NCBI GenBank assembly: GCA_900660155.1
Contig: CABFPE010000509.1
Location: 17,471-81,470 of the forward strand
Source of the DNA: Hofstenia miamia
Taxonomy: Eukaryota > Xenacoelomorpha > Acoela > Hofsteniidae
Direction: 5' to 3'
Length of the DNA: 64,000 nt
Numbering within the stretch: position 1 is the stretch's first letter; every line of letters begins with the position of its first letter. The notes under the pieces were generated by a model. It was given only the letters and a program-made list of their open reading frames with translations, searched no databases and had not been told where the DNA came from. The position numbers were made by a program, and so were the translations under genes. Shown here one piece after another: positions 37,062 through 61,148 of the stretch.

Positions 37062-39678
37062 CAGTTCTGTGACATATCCTAAAGTTGTGATTCATTCCTT
37101 ATAAACATTGCTGACCCACAGGGTGCACACACAAGACAGTCCTGATAGCTGGGATGCTAATTGACATTATTTATATAATTCAAATTCTGATGAGAGTATC
37201 CTATCTCAGAACTCAAGCAGCAACAGTGAAACTCCAGACCAACCATCCAACCACAGATGTTAAGTTAGACACACACATCATACTAGGAGTCCACTCCTGT
37301 ATCTGATGGACAGGTTAGATGTTGGTGGAAACTACATTCCTAGTACAGGAGCAGTGACCCAATTACACATGACAGACACACATGTTGGTGCATTTAACCC
37401 CTCCTCCTCCTCAATGTGAAACCCCTCCTCCAACACAAAGAGTAGAGCTGGTTCAAGTGGTCACTCAAATTTGCTGAGTTCCCCTGGACTTTGTAATAAC
37501 CTATACCAGAAGAGTTGGTGTTACAACCATTAATTTTATCACAAAGACATTCACATGTCTTTTGCCTTCAGCAAGTCAGTAAATACTCTCAAATGAAGTA
37601 AACAATAGCTGGACAAGCATCAAAGGAGGCTGACCAACCAATAACAGCTGGCCTGATATTGCCATCTAATCACCTTTGAAAATGTATCACTACTCAGTAG
37701 AATGTTTATTAATTAACATCCAGCAATCACTTAAAGCCTAAGACCAAACAGACTTTCAAATTGTAATGCCAAATCTAAATTGCAGCTGCTATCAATTTAC
37801 CTCACAGAGGATCCTACATTAAATTCTCTATCTCCCATAGAACACAAGACTAGCTACATAAAAGCAAATCCCATGAACTCACCATTATTCTTATCTCTAC
37901 TAAACTTAAGCATTGGCTTCTATATGTCAGATCAATAAAGATGTCTCCACCTGGAAAAATACTAAATCCACTGCTTTATTTGCAAAATACTACTCTGGGA
38001 TCATTAACAAAGAAAACTCATTGGGAAATCTACTGATTACACTCATTAGCAACAAGCTAGCCATCATTCTGCAAAACATACATACTTGTAAGAAGCCACA
38101 TGTGACACCAAATTCTCATTGCTGCTGGATGCCAATGCTCTGCACTTACAACAAAGGATCCCACATTCTTAGTACAACAAATCTAAAACGAGTCTACTAG
38201 TTATCAAGAATAAAATTCTTTTTAATTTTCACAGCCATCAATACCCAGAATGCTCATACAATGAAATATCAACTTCTGTTAAATATAAAAAGGATGGTAA
38301 TCAAAGCATCCCCATCAAAATACTAGAACATGCACAGCAGTCTCTACAACAGCCACAAAATTCTGTAATCTAACCTGACATCAACTCAAACAATTTTAAT
38401 GTCACAGCATCAAATGCAAATCAATGAGAACAACATAAAAAAAACCAATGTCCTAACTAAAGCAGAGCCTCAGATGCTACAATATTATCATGACAATATA
38501 TGTTCTCTAAAGACAAAAACTTGCTAGCACTAATGAAAATTTTTTTCACAGAATCCTGCTTAAAATCTCATGTCAATGCAATGCTACAACTTCACTCACA
38601 AAACACGCTTGATGTGGAATGCACTACTTTGAAAATATGCATCTCTGAATTGAATTTTGAACTATTCCAACCACAATTATTCTCTGATTCTTCATGGGCA
38701 CACATAGTTCATGGACAGGTGAACTATCCTGTTTCTATAGGGATTGCCTGAATGGAACTCACACCCATGCTTGAGCTATCTCCTGAGGAATGTATTGGAA
38801 CAGAGAACAACTATTGCATATTGTCACCACTTGTACATGTGGCTATTATTCAACTGGAATTGGATTTGAAGCATAAGAAAATGCATAGACATCCCTCTCA
38901 CAGACAATGAGCAGTACATTAACAATTTAGGAAGGCCCTTAAAAACCCTTAATTCTGATTGATCTAAGCAAAGCAATTTGAAAAGAAGACTATGAAATTT
39001 ATACACAGATGGCCATGTACTATTAGAGCACATCTATCAAAATGGAAAACCTATTGCCAAACAATTAGATTATGTCAAATAATTATCAAAAAACTGCCAA
39101 GCAAAATGTTAATTCCTTTCTAGGGTATACAAGACTTAATGTGGTGCAACCTCATTCAAGATACATTACAATATTATGATATATCAAAGCAATTAGAAAT
39201 CATCTTTATGTTGGGAGTGAATATTTTGGATGTGGAACTAATGACCAAAGAGTTTGTCAATAACAATCTATCAATCTTTTTTGATTAAGTCAAAAACCAT
39301 TCAAATCTGCTGGGTTTTTTTCACCTTCTTCAACCCAAAGACTAAAATAACAGGATAAAAAACACTCACATCTAATATAGATGCTAGAATGATATTTCTT
39401 ATAGCAATCAAATTCTATGATATTTTCACTAGAAAATTCCACAACTTACATAATTCAATACCAATTTCACAATGTTTACAGAAACCTAAATTCTAGAATT
39501 TCACAAAAATGGTTAGCATTCAATTGGAAGCTCTTTGTTACACTACATGCTATATGGAACATGTTGATCTGCTATCATGGAATGATCCAAGAGCTATTAC
39601 TCTAGTACAACAAGCAAAAGCACTATTGGAATGAGATATGGTGGAACTTGTGAACTAAAATAGTGCAGTTTAAGGGTG

Positions 39679-40519
39679 ATGGTATAATTTCAGTCAATTT
39701 AACATTATCATTATGGATTTATTAATTTACAATGCCTAATTTCCTTAATTGGACAAATTTGATTTTGTATATACTGTACAATTTTATTTTAAGTATTTCT
39801 GCCACAATTACTCAGCAATTTTTGTTCAGTACAGTATAAAAGGTTACTGTGCAGAACCTGTTTCTATTAATAAATATCAGCAATGTAATGTTATTGTTGA
39901 TTATTCTACCAGCTTTGTTCTTATAAATACAAGTGATTATATTAATTATGTTGTTGAAACTAAACTTTGCTTATGTTTTATCTTTGACTTTACTTTATGA
40001 AATTAATGTTTTTCTAAACTGTCTCAACTTGTTTAAGGGTATCTAGTGGTGGTACATCTTGGCTAGTATATCCTTAAATAGTTAGGTCTAGGTGTACAAA
40101 TAGGGGTTTGCTGTTCTGGGACTCATTCATTAATTTAAACTGTTATTATTACTACCACCTAAATGGCATGAGTTAAGGAATGCTGTGAGCTTAGGTTTTA
40201 CTTTGCACATAGGTTTCACACACTGCACCCAAGAACAATTAGGGTTTCTCTTTCTCTTTCTTTTAATTAGGACTTTAGTTTTATACAACTCTTTCAGTAG
40301 GTGTTCTGTTTTGGGTTGGCCAACTGTGGCCACCCTCCCCCTTTCAATCTCCTGTTTACTCTTTACTTTTACTAGGGATGGGTACTACAATAAGAAAAGT
40401 TAATTATTAACAACTGTAGCTTCAGCAAATTGATGGTCAACTCAAATCCTTCATTAGAAAAGGAATTAGGACTGCCACTGATTTCATGCTGAGGCCACAA
40501 TATAATACACATTTGAATA
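39679..40519 (+). repeat. Downstream long terminal repeat (family A)
   Basis: Partner of the repeat at 17524-18270 in the same orientation, preceded by a purine-rich tract as expected at the 3' end of an LTR element. Confidence 0.8.
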
Positions 40520-40524
40520 TATTA

Positions 40525-43500
40525 CTATAGGTTGTAGTTTTGTCAAAAATAAATCATATAAAATTAAATTAACACCAAATAAATTATTAAGAATTTGATT
40601 ACCAAAAACATTATTCTGAAATTGAGATTGATAATTCTAAATTTGAAATAGATTATTCTAAAATTGACATTGTAAAAGTATTGATAGCAAATTGTGTTTT
40701 TAAGGAAGACCTAAAATAATAGATCATGTTGACTGCTGAGCTTTTGTTTTTTCTTCAAAATTAGGATAGTCTATTAAATAAGAGATCATTTGCTCAATCA
40801 TTTATTCAAATTATTATTTCACATCTATTAGAGCATTTAACAATTGTAATATTGACCACACAGACTTTATTTTAGCTGCCACTGAAGATGCACCAACTAG
40901 AGATAATATTATGTAATAATTTTTTTAATTTTGATAAGAGATAATACAAAGCAAAAGGAATTGAGCATAACCAATGTCTCTGGTGATTATGTTAACATAA
41001 AAGATATCATTCATAGAACTAAAATGACAATCTTGTGTGAAAATTTCAAACAAGATTTTTGCATAGTAATGCTGAAAACCAACTTTTACCCTACAAACTA
41101 ATAATAAATCACATTGTTTAGTCAATAATAATTAAAAAATTGATTTTGCTACAAAATACTTACAATTTTGTAAGACAACCTTTCTAAAGTTTCTCTTTTT
41201 AGTAAGAACAATGTATCTATGATTTTACAGTTATGACCAATTTTAGAATAGAACTATTTGTACATTTCAGTTTATTATTATAAGGTGCAGTAATACTTTT
41301 TTTACATGTCAATTGCAAATATCATTTGTACTAAGCCTCTGACATAAACATAGGGACAAATTGTAACTCATTCATGCCCACAATAAAAGTGTGAAAATGT
41401 GATCAAATGTTTCTTGGTGTAATTTAAAATTAGTGAATGATAAGACAAAAGTGGCAATTACATTAAATAAACTCTTAAAATTTAATAACAACAATAGCTT
41501 CATTCTTACAAGCTTAAGTGCATTTAGTGTATGATTCAAAGATGATAAAAAATATAATCATTTATTAATCAATTAAATTTATCTCAGTATTTGCAACTAA
41601 GCATTCAGTAAGCATGACTTCTGTTACATATAAATATATTTGAGTTAGCATTTCCAAGTATTGTCCTGAGTTGGTTACATGCAAAAAGTGGTGATAATGC
41701 AAGTGACTGAAAACTCCTAATCAATTTAGGTTAGAGAAAAAGATAAGCCCTGTCTGCAACATCAACTGTCATATGTGAGCTTACAACAAATACCAAATGT
41801 TTGTAATATTTAAGTTTGCATTTATCTTAGCTAATATAATAAAGAAAAATAATCTAGTGTAACTGGAAATTGATTCTAGACTTTATAGGTAAAATATAGG
41901 TAAGTAAAGAAATACTTGTGCAAAATGTAAATAAACAAAGCATAAGCAGATAGAATGTGTACACAATAGTCATATAACTTAGAATACCAATTAAGTAAAG
42001 CTTTGAAAATAGTGAAAACTACACTATTATTTTTTTCAAGGAGAAAAAGATTTAATTGGCTTAATTATTGATAAGAAATTCAGAGTTTTCTATCAACTGA
42101 CTGTTTGGTACTTTTTCCTACTTGTTTTTTTCAAGTGTTTTGCATCAAAAGCTTTGGTGCTTCTTCTAGGTTCATGAATCAGCCTTTTGAAATTTCATAT
42201 GTAAATAACCTATTTTGTAATTTGGTTTTGGCAATTGGGTAGCTTGCATATTCAAATTCATGCTGGGACAGAGCTAAACTCAGATTGTCCTTGACTATTC
42301 ATCACAAAAGCTAACAGATAAATTTTGTTTATCACAATTATAACTTGAAATATATATAATTTTGCATACAATTAATATTTTTATCATTTTGAGGATGATA
42401 TCACAGCAATGGTAATGTTCCTACATAGAATACTTGGTTGTAAATTGATATGTAATTCAGCTTAAATACATTATTTTACAATCATTTTTATTTTAATCAA
42501 TTATACATTGCAATAGGTTTTATAATTTTTTATACTCACACATCACTCTAATTACATTATTAAATGTAGTAGGGCCTTTTTATAATGAAATTTCTTGAAT
42601 GTAAACACTTGGGAATATATCAAACTAAAATTTCAATCCCTATCACTTTCATCACCACATATCTATGTAAAAATTGTTGAAGACATGATTAATAAGTATT
42701 AAATATGCATTTTATTGATTCTGAAAAAATGCAAAGTACATCTTTATTAAATTATAAATTCAGATATTGAAAAGATGTCTAGAGATAATCATAGGGAAAA
42801 CTCAACTATGCTAAGCATTTTCTACTCTTGAATATCAAAGCTCAAACAATAGCAGATATGATAGTGAACAATTGGAAATACTAACTTTAACACATGCTAC
42901 CTGATTTAACTGTAATCAAATATATAAGACATTTGCTGACAAATGAGACAATTCTCTTCCATTTGCAAAATTTGAATAATATTAGTCATTTTTTACATGT
43001 TCATAGAACTTAGTGATACAATGCAGGTAGTAATTATTTCTATATTCAAATTTAACAAATGAGCATCAAGTATTTGCAGGAAGAAAATGCAACTCTATTT
43101 GTAATAGCCACAAACAACAAAACACAAGTAAAACAATTTTATTGTACACATATGCTAAGCAGAGTACCAACATCATTAATTAGCAAGAAACTATTATTAG
43201 AAATCCACAAAAGTCTCAAGTATTTCAATAATAGCAACATGCACACAACAACAACAATAACTCCTTTTCTACTAACATGTGGCATAAGCTATAACATAAA
43301 TCCTTATAATGTTTCCAAAATACATATCAACTACAAAAGATAAATACATCAACAAAAACCTAAGGCAGAAAAGAAATTTCAACACATTTCAAAAAGATTT
43401 GCTTTGATGCTAAAACATGGGGAGGATCTTCCATTTAGTAATCCAATGTTCTTATCATCAAAATCCTCTAACCAACTAAATAACTACAATTTAGCATGCA

Positions 43501-46500
43501 TCACTTTCATATTATATAATAAATTTTTTATGAAATTACATAATGGCACTTGCATGCATATCATTACTAAATCAAAATGAAAGTCTAATCTTTGGAAGTT
43601 ACAAATTTTTCCTAATAAATTTGGTGTTATTAAATTATTCATGTTTATTAAACAATTGTTTTACTTTACTTTACATTATAATAGCAAATGATGTTTTAAG
43701 TAAAGTAAAATTCAATTATAGAATTTTCTGGTTTACTTTACTTTATGGGGGTGTAATACAACCTAGGTGAAATCCAATTAAGTCTACCTTACTCTACTTT
43801 ACCAAAGTGTACAACATCATTCAGTGACAGTGGTTCTTTCTTAACCAATGCCATAGTTGGGGTGAAATTTCACCCAAATACAGAAACCAACAATCAGAAA
43901 ACAATTTCAGAATAAACATTTGTTCCAATTATAGAAAAAGAACATCTATCAATCATTGTAAAGTAAAACAAAGTTCACCAGTCTAAGGTTAGCATATGTA
44001 AGTTGTGACTGACAAAGTGTGTCATTTATGATGTATAGGCATGTCACTTGTTTCACTGCACAGAATTTATCTTTGTGTTATCACATTAACTTGCTCAGAT
44101 GACAACAACCACTACCAATGCTACATGCCATCCCAGAAAACCTAAGGGTGTTTTCATTAATTCTTTGAGACATTGGGATGTTGGAGAACATGTCATCCAG
44201 AATTTGCATTATTCATGTTCCCACAGTATTGATTTACCATCTCAAGAACTCTCCTGTTCAAGTCATTCAATGATGTGAGCTAGTTCCAGCTTATCTTGGT
44301 TAGGATCCACATTACAAAAGAGGCATCAGGTTGAACTAGACTTACTTCAGCAACAAGTTTTCCACTGCTAAATACTAGAAAACTATTTGATCATATCATG
44401 TTCAATAATGTAATAAGAAAATATTGCCTCACTTAATGCAATCTTCATGCATCTAATGGTGTCAGAGTTACCATGTAATATCACTGGAAGGTACATTATC
44501 ATCTCAGCATTAATACAAACTAAAAGGGTTCTACATTTACAATCAAAAATTGGTATTATATACAAAAGTAATAATTAAATATTTTCAAATGTTAAGTTAG
44601 AATCAAAAACAGCTTTACTAGGACATCAGCAAACAGCACCAATACTGAAACTGTGAAAAAATCATGAAAAACAATAAAGACTTTTTAATGGTGCATAGTT
44701 CACCTAGTATTCAACAACAGCTTCAGACTAGCAAATACATTATCAAATGACCCATGAAATGTTATCATTCAATAGCAAAATAATCAACCTAGTGCAATAC
44801 TCCAATGACCTCAAATTCTTTACAGAACTAAGTTTCACCAAAATTGCCATTCTCACAATCAAAGGCAAACAAACTAGTACTACTACTACTTAGCAAAGAC
44901 AGGAATACTCTCACCAGAAAATGGTTTTATTCAACATTGAAAACCAAAATTTTATCATGAAATACATAATTTGTTCTGTAAAATAATTAGTAACATGGCA
45001 TAGGTGTGTCACTCTAACTGATTATTTATCTGAGATGCCCCAAAAATATTTATAAGGAGAAACAAATGTTGCTACTTGAACCTAAAGAGTAGTGTGAAAA
45101 AAAAACCTTAGTAAGGTAGGCTTTGCTTATTACATAGCTTGTTTTAAACACACAACTCTTAAAAATTGAAATTGATCTTAATTCTGAAAATTTTTGTTAT
45201 TTAAGCAGTTAGTCAGAAAAACAATTGAAAATTCTTTCATGCACAGAACTGAATGAGTCTCTTACAGTTCACTATGTGGACAAAATAGAAAAATTCACAT
45301 TAAAAGCACACCCTGTAGACTCATTTTTTGCTTAGATACATTTTCAGCATAAGTTAAAAGTCAATCTCTATGAAAATTTCCAACCTGAACTCAGACATAA
45401 CTTTGTACAAAACACTGAACTTCAAACCATAAAATTCCATAAGTTTGTAATCCCTAATTTCAACTTACAAATCTTATATGATATACTAGCTAGCTTATCC
45501 TAGATGTTTACTGAAAACTATTGGAAGTCCCCTATGGATATTTTAAATTTCCTATGTTATGGATTCATAATATTCAATAAGTAAACCTTTGCTTACTTAT
45601 TGAATTGCTTTGTAGGAAGTGCATTCCAATTCATATACAATTTTTTATTCAAGTTAATGGTCTGCCAACTAAAACAGCTTGGCAGTCTGATAGTATTTTA
45701 GTGAGATAATGACAACAACTACCTACATCATATACTGCCAAAGTGTCTTACTCACAATGATTTTAAAATGCATTTATGATTTTTGATTGCTTGCTATAAG
45801 AAATTTATTTATTCAGATGCATTTTAATTCTTAATTTCTTAAGAGTTGTCTTCAGATTTCAGAAAATTAAGCATTAAAACCTGCTTTTGTAAATTACAAT
45901 ATATGTTGAAAATTCTTCCTCTGAATTTCCACCATGTGATAACTTCCTAGAAAAAAATTTGATTCATGACATCAGCATAATTTGAACAAGTACTTATCAA
46001 TAAAATTTGAAATTTTGCATTGCATTTCTGATGAATATTGGAATTTTCATGTTTAAAAACAAATGGCTAAATTTGATAATTTAGACTTACAGAGATTGAA
46101 AAAAAACATACATTCTTGATTTTTGCTGATGTTATTGTCAATAATTGCTTATTTAATATTTCTTTAGTTAAAAGCTTTCTGCACATGATGTTTGTTGTTA
46201 TTACTTACAGTTTATCATATGACAAATTTATTTATTACACATATAATTAAAAACTCATACCTTAATATTTGAACCAAATTTTGTTGATCATACAACTCTT
46301 CACATAATGATATAATAACTCAAATTGCTTAAAGTATGATATTTGACAACTCATTTTAAGAACTGGAATTATAGTATAGTCCAAACCAACTATTCACCAA
46401 AAATTTGAAAGTAAAAATTTCTAAAAATTTAATTATGACTTGAACAATCCAAATATTTGAAGTTAAAGCAAATGACTTGAACTTGATTCAAAGTATGACT

Positions 46501-46865
46501 TTTTAATATTGTAGCCCACATTTTTTTGTAATAATTATATTTCAGACATGTATATATATATAGTAATAAATGTTTTGTGATTCTCTAAATTGAGATTGTG
46601 CAGAACTTATTTCTTAATTCTAATTTTTCACATAAGGATTACACTACATTTATATATTACTGTTTCAATTTCTTTAAATACTAAAATTTTCTTTACAGTA
46701 TTTGTCATTGTTTTATTAGAATTTTTGGAAATATAAATCTCAAGTAACAATGGCTGCTTACTTATGTTGATCTAGTTTCTTGCAAATACTATGAATTTAG
46801 ACGTATTATTGATTTTATAGTTTTTTTATTAGTTTAGTCTCATGATATCTTTTAAAAAATAGTTA
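40525..46865. other. CpG-free intergenic DNA, nothing recognised
   Basis: More than 6 kb without a single CG dinucleotide up to 46800. A plus-strand frame at 43059-43343 (94 codons) has no recognisable motif. TTTAC-rich stretches occur near 43.65-43.80 kb. No transposon ends, RNA genes or conserved exons were seen. The immediate upstream region of the calcineurin gene, including any promoter, must lie here. Confidence 0.5.
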
Positions 46866-58305
<11,440 letters not shown>

Positions 58306-58397
58306 GAGGTTGAGTGTATTAATGCTTGTTAATTTGATGGATAGATTTCTCTACCTCAGCTACACGCTCTGTTTTCCTCCTAATGCTACTACGTTTT

Positions 58398-58403
58398 AAT
58401 AAA
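58398..58403 (+). terminator. Polyadenylation signal of the calcineurin gene
   Basis: AATAAA 93 bp after the stop codon, the first in the 3' flank. Use is inferred from position. Confidence 0.6.
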
Positions 58404-59742
58404 TTGTTTTTATCTTAAAATTATGTTACGAATTGTAAATTTATTTCTTGTGCATAGTTGTACACTTTTTTCTTGCTTTCGTTTTTCTCTATTGCTTTTT
58501 GCAAATCGTGTAAAATTTGACATTTTATTATGTATGTAAGATTAAATATTATGATTTATAATATTATTTTGTTAATATTAAATTGTGAGATACTCTTCTT
58601 TTCTTATCTTATTTTGTTGTTATACGTATTTGTAAAATGTTGCAATTCTGAATTAAAGTTGTGGACAATATCGACTCATTTTGTTTGATACTCGAAGGCA
58701 TGGTTTTTGAAATTTTCGAATATGGTGTACCTTTTTTCATGTAGCAAAAATTGCACATGGGGTTGACGTAATCACCAGTATAATTAACCGTGCACTGAAG
58801 AAATTCTTGCGTTAAACTTGGCTGCTTCATTTTTCATTTGATAAAAGTATATTTTACATTCAAATATTATTAATTATAATCTTTAGTTATAAACTCGATT
58901 GGTTTATAGAAAAATTATTCAAATGTTAACAGCATTGGAATGCATAAACTACGTAATATCTTTCATAGTTTTTGTAAATGTTCTGAAACATCTATGATAA
59001 TAAATTTAAGCAAAATCATTTTACATCATAAGCTGCTTAAATTTATTACACAGGGCTACTAAAATCAATATGAAATAAATAGGTTTCTTTTCTCGTTGAC
59101 ATTGTACATTTATATGTAATTACTTTTTAAGATTGTTGCTTGACTTGCCTCTAAGGTGAGTAATAGAATTGTTTATAAAGGATTTTTAAATATTAAATTA
59201 AATGGTTAGATACTATACAAGAAATATGAAAACAGCAGCTGACTTTCGAAAAAGTTCTGCTAGTTAAATTTCAGTAACAAAAGATATTCTTACTAGAATT
59301 TTGCTAGTACAAATTTGTGATTTAATTGAATCAAACATGCAATAGCACAATAATTGCCATAAATAAATGCATTCTTTCAATTTATCAAATGCTTGTAGAA
59401 TGTTTCATTCACAGAAATATTCTTGTAAAGGGGAATTCGTGAAGTAGAATAAAGAACATTTCTACATAATTATTTTTGTTTAAAAATTTAAATCATTTAA
59501 AAATCATGTATTGCCATGTTTACAAAATTTATTTTCTCAGTTATAAATTTTATTGTCATCTATGGTATATATTTTTGATATCAGTTCTGCATCTTCATTA
59601 GTAATGAAAACAAATAGTAAATTTATCTTTGCATTAATTAAATCAAATATTGAATCAATGTGTTTTACATTGATATTAGCAATGGTTGAGATCAAGCGAT
59701 TGCCCATAGCTAAGCAATAATCACAATTAAAAATTTTAAGAT
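58404..59742. other. Intergenic, nothing recognised
   Basis: AT-rich 3' flank of calcineurin with no supported feature. Confidence 0.4.
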
Positions 59743-59937
59743 GTGAGTAGCAAAATATTAAACGGCGTTGTTTCTGGAATTTATAGAAAGCCCACTAAAG
59801 CAGGATTAATATTTAATTCCAATTTGCGTATATCATACAAAATAGGACAAATTAGATTAGTATTACATAGAATAGTTGATGTTTCAAGTTTCTATGAAAT
59901 CATAAGTCATTTGTTGTACTTAATTATCAGCTACTGA
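59743..59937 (+). mobile_element. Penelope-like element fragment
   Basis: The frame reads GIYRKPTKAGLIFNSN and SYKIGQIRLVLHRI. This matches the Penelope-type reverse transcriptase segment YRKPTxTGxxLNFNSxxP and its continuation in the better copy at 60.55-61.04 kb. Only about 65 codons survive; no endonuclease is visible. Confidence 0.7.
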
Positions 59938-60322
59938 ATGATTGAGACGAAAAGTGGATATTTATTCATTGACTTTGGTGTAAGAATGATGCGATTGCCA
60001 TGAGATATGTGGCTTATGAGCTATTTCTAAGCAAGAGAGCAAACCTGATTATTCTATTAATAGAAACTAACATCCCCTTAATCCAAGTTTAATTTTATTA
60101 TTTTTATATATTAATTTGTTTGATTTATTTTATTTTGTATTTAAGAATTGTTTTAAATATTTTTTTATTAAATAGTTAAGGATTTTTAATAATTTTAACA
60201 AAAACATTAAAATATATTCCGAATTACAAAGTCATCGTCAATTTTGCAAAAAATTTCCTCTCATTTTACTTGATTTTATAATAAAATTTTATTTCGCTAA
60301 ATCTTAATTATTGGTAACAATA

Positions 60323-60371
60323 GTTTATATACATATATATATATAACTATGTATATATATATATATAAACT
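60323..60371. repeat. Palindromic TA-rich repeat
   Basis: AGTTTATATACATATATATA on the left is mirrored by the right arm ending TATATATATATAAACT, giving a long imperfect hairpin. It lies between the two Penelope-like fragments. Confidence 0.6.
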
Positions 60372-60544
60372 TCTTTCGGATTTAGACTTGGTTGAAATGA
60401 TCTAATTGGAATACTTTCAGTGATTTTAAGATATTTTCATCAGTATTCTTTAGAATTTTCACATCATGATTTAGTCCACAATTTTTAGGTGTTTTAAAAT
60501 GGTTGAATTAGTTTCATGTTCTTTTGTTCTTCTACTTAGTTGCC

Positions 60545-61039
60545 GACCGCAATAAAGAAGCAATTAAATTTTATTAAGAAACACTATGCATCAGATTTCA
60601 TTTTTATGAAAGATATATGGACGATGTATTTGCTATAGTAAATAATGAAGAAGATGCGGATTTGATACTTACAAAACTCATTACAATAGATGACAACATA
60701 AAATATACAATAGAAAAAGAACTTAACAATAATTTCCATTTTCTAAACGTAAACACTAACGAAACAGCAAAGGGTTTTGTTACAGGAATTTATAGAAAGC
60801 CAACCGATACAGGTTTAGTTTTAAATTTCAATTCAAATTCACCTGTAGCATACAAAATTACACTAATTAAAAGAGCAATGCATAAAATTTTTTATGTCTC
60901 AAGTTCTTATGACTTTATAAACCAAGAGGTAATCAAATTAAAGTTGAATCTGAATAAGAACGAATATCCAAGTAATTTTATTAACAAATGTATTATTATT
61001 AACAATACGAAAAAATATCTATATTCAGAAATTGTTTGA
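60545..61039 (+). mobile_element. Penelope-like element, reverse transcriptase 3' part
   Basis: Contains the catalytic box RYMDDVFAIV (near 60.61 kb), then FHFLNVNTNE, GIYRKPTDTGLVLNFNSNSP and YPSNFINKCI, in the order typical of Penelope-like reverse transcriptases. The frame is open from about 60.6 kb to the stop at 61037-61039. The N-terminal RT and the GIY-YIG endonuclease that many members carry are not found, so it is 5'-truncated and probably 3'-truncated. Confidence 0.85.
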
Positions 61040-61148
61040 ACAATAAAAAATACTGATAACAATTCTGAAAGCGTCAAGAAAAAAAATACAAACAAAACAA
61101 AATAAAAGAAGAAATATTTACAAATAATAATGATAATTAACTTGGGTT

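Larger units (their letters stand above)
17524..40519 (+). mobile_element. Outer Ty3/Gypsy-type LTR element (fossil nest)
   Basis: Two long direct repeats (17524-18270 and 39679-40519) begin TGGCATAATT / TGGTATAATT. They are flanked by the same 5 bp, TATTA (17519-17523 and 40520-40524). A purine-rich tract (AAGGGTGA) lies just before the downstream repeat. The matching pol region (33.56-37.06 kb) is in the same orientation. The 23-kb span is explained by other elements inserted inside: a LINE, LTR fragments and a second Gypsy family. The short AT-rich target duplication could be chance. The two repeats are roughly four-fifths identical by eye, so the insertion is old. It is broken in many places, well over ten. 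Confidence 0.65.
16894..46800. other. CpG-depleted block (CpG desert)
   Basis: By eye only about two to three dozen CG dinucleotides occur in nearly 30 kb, where base composition alone would give roughly 700. None occur from 16894 to 21379 or from 38609 to 46800. Both edges are sharp: CG is frequent up to 16893 and again from 46801. The block includes all the LTR elements, a LINE and 6 kb of unassigned DNA, so it is regional and not tied to one element. GC dinucleotides remain common. Confidence 0.9.

Noticed and set aside
37062-39678. Possible third (envelope-like) gene between pol and the downstream LTR
   Set aside because: Only short frames and no signal peptide, membrane segment or known domain pattern that I can support.
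43059-43343. 94-codon plus-strand open frame in the CpG-free DNA
   Set aside because: Composition-driven (Asn, Thr and Lys-rich) with no motif or neighbour to support it.
60410-60470. Minus-strand CTGATGA ... GAAA pair resembling a hammerhead ribozyme near the Penelope-like copies
   Set aside because: The bases between the two motifs cannot form stem II, so the core fold fails.
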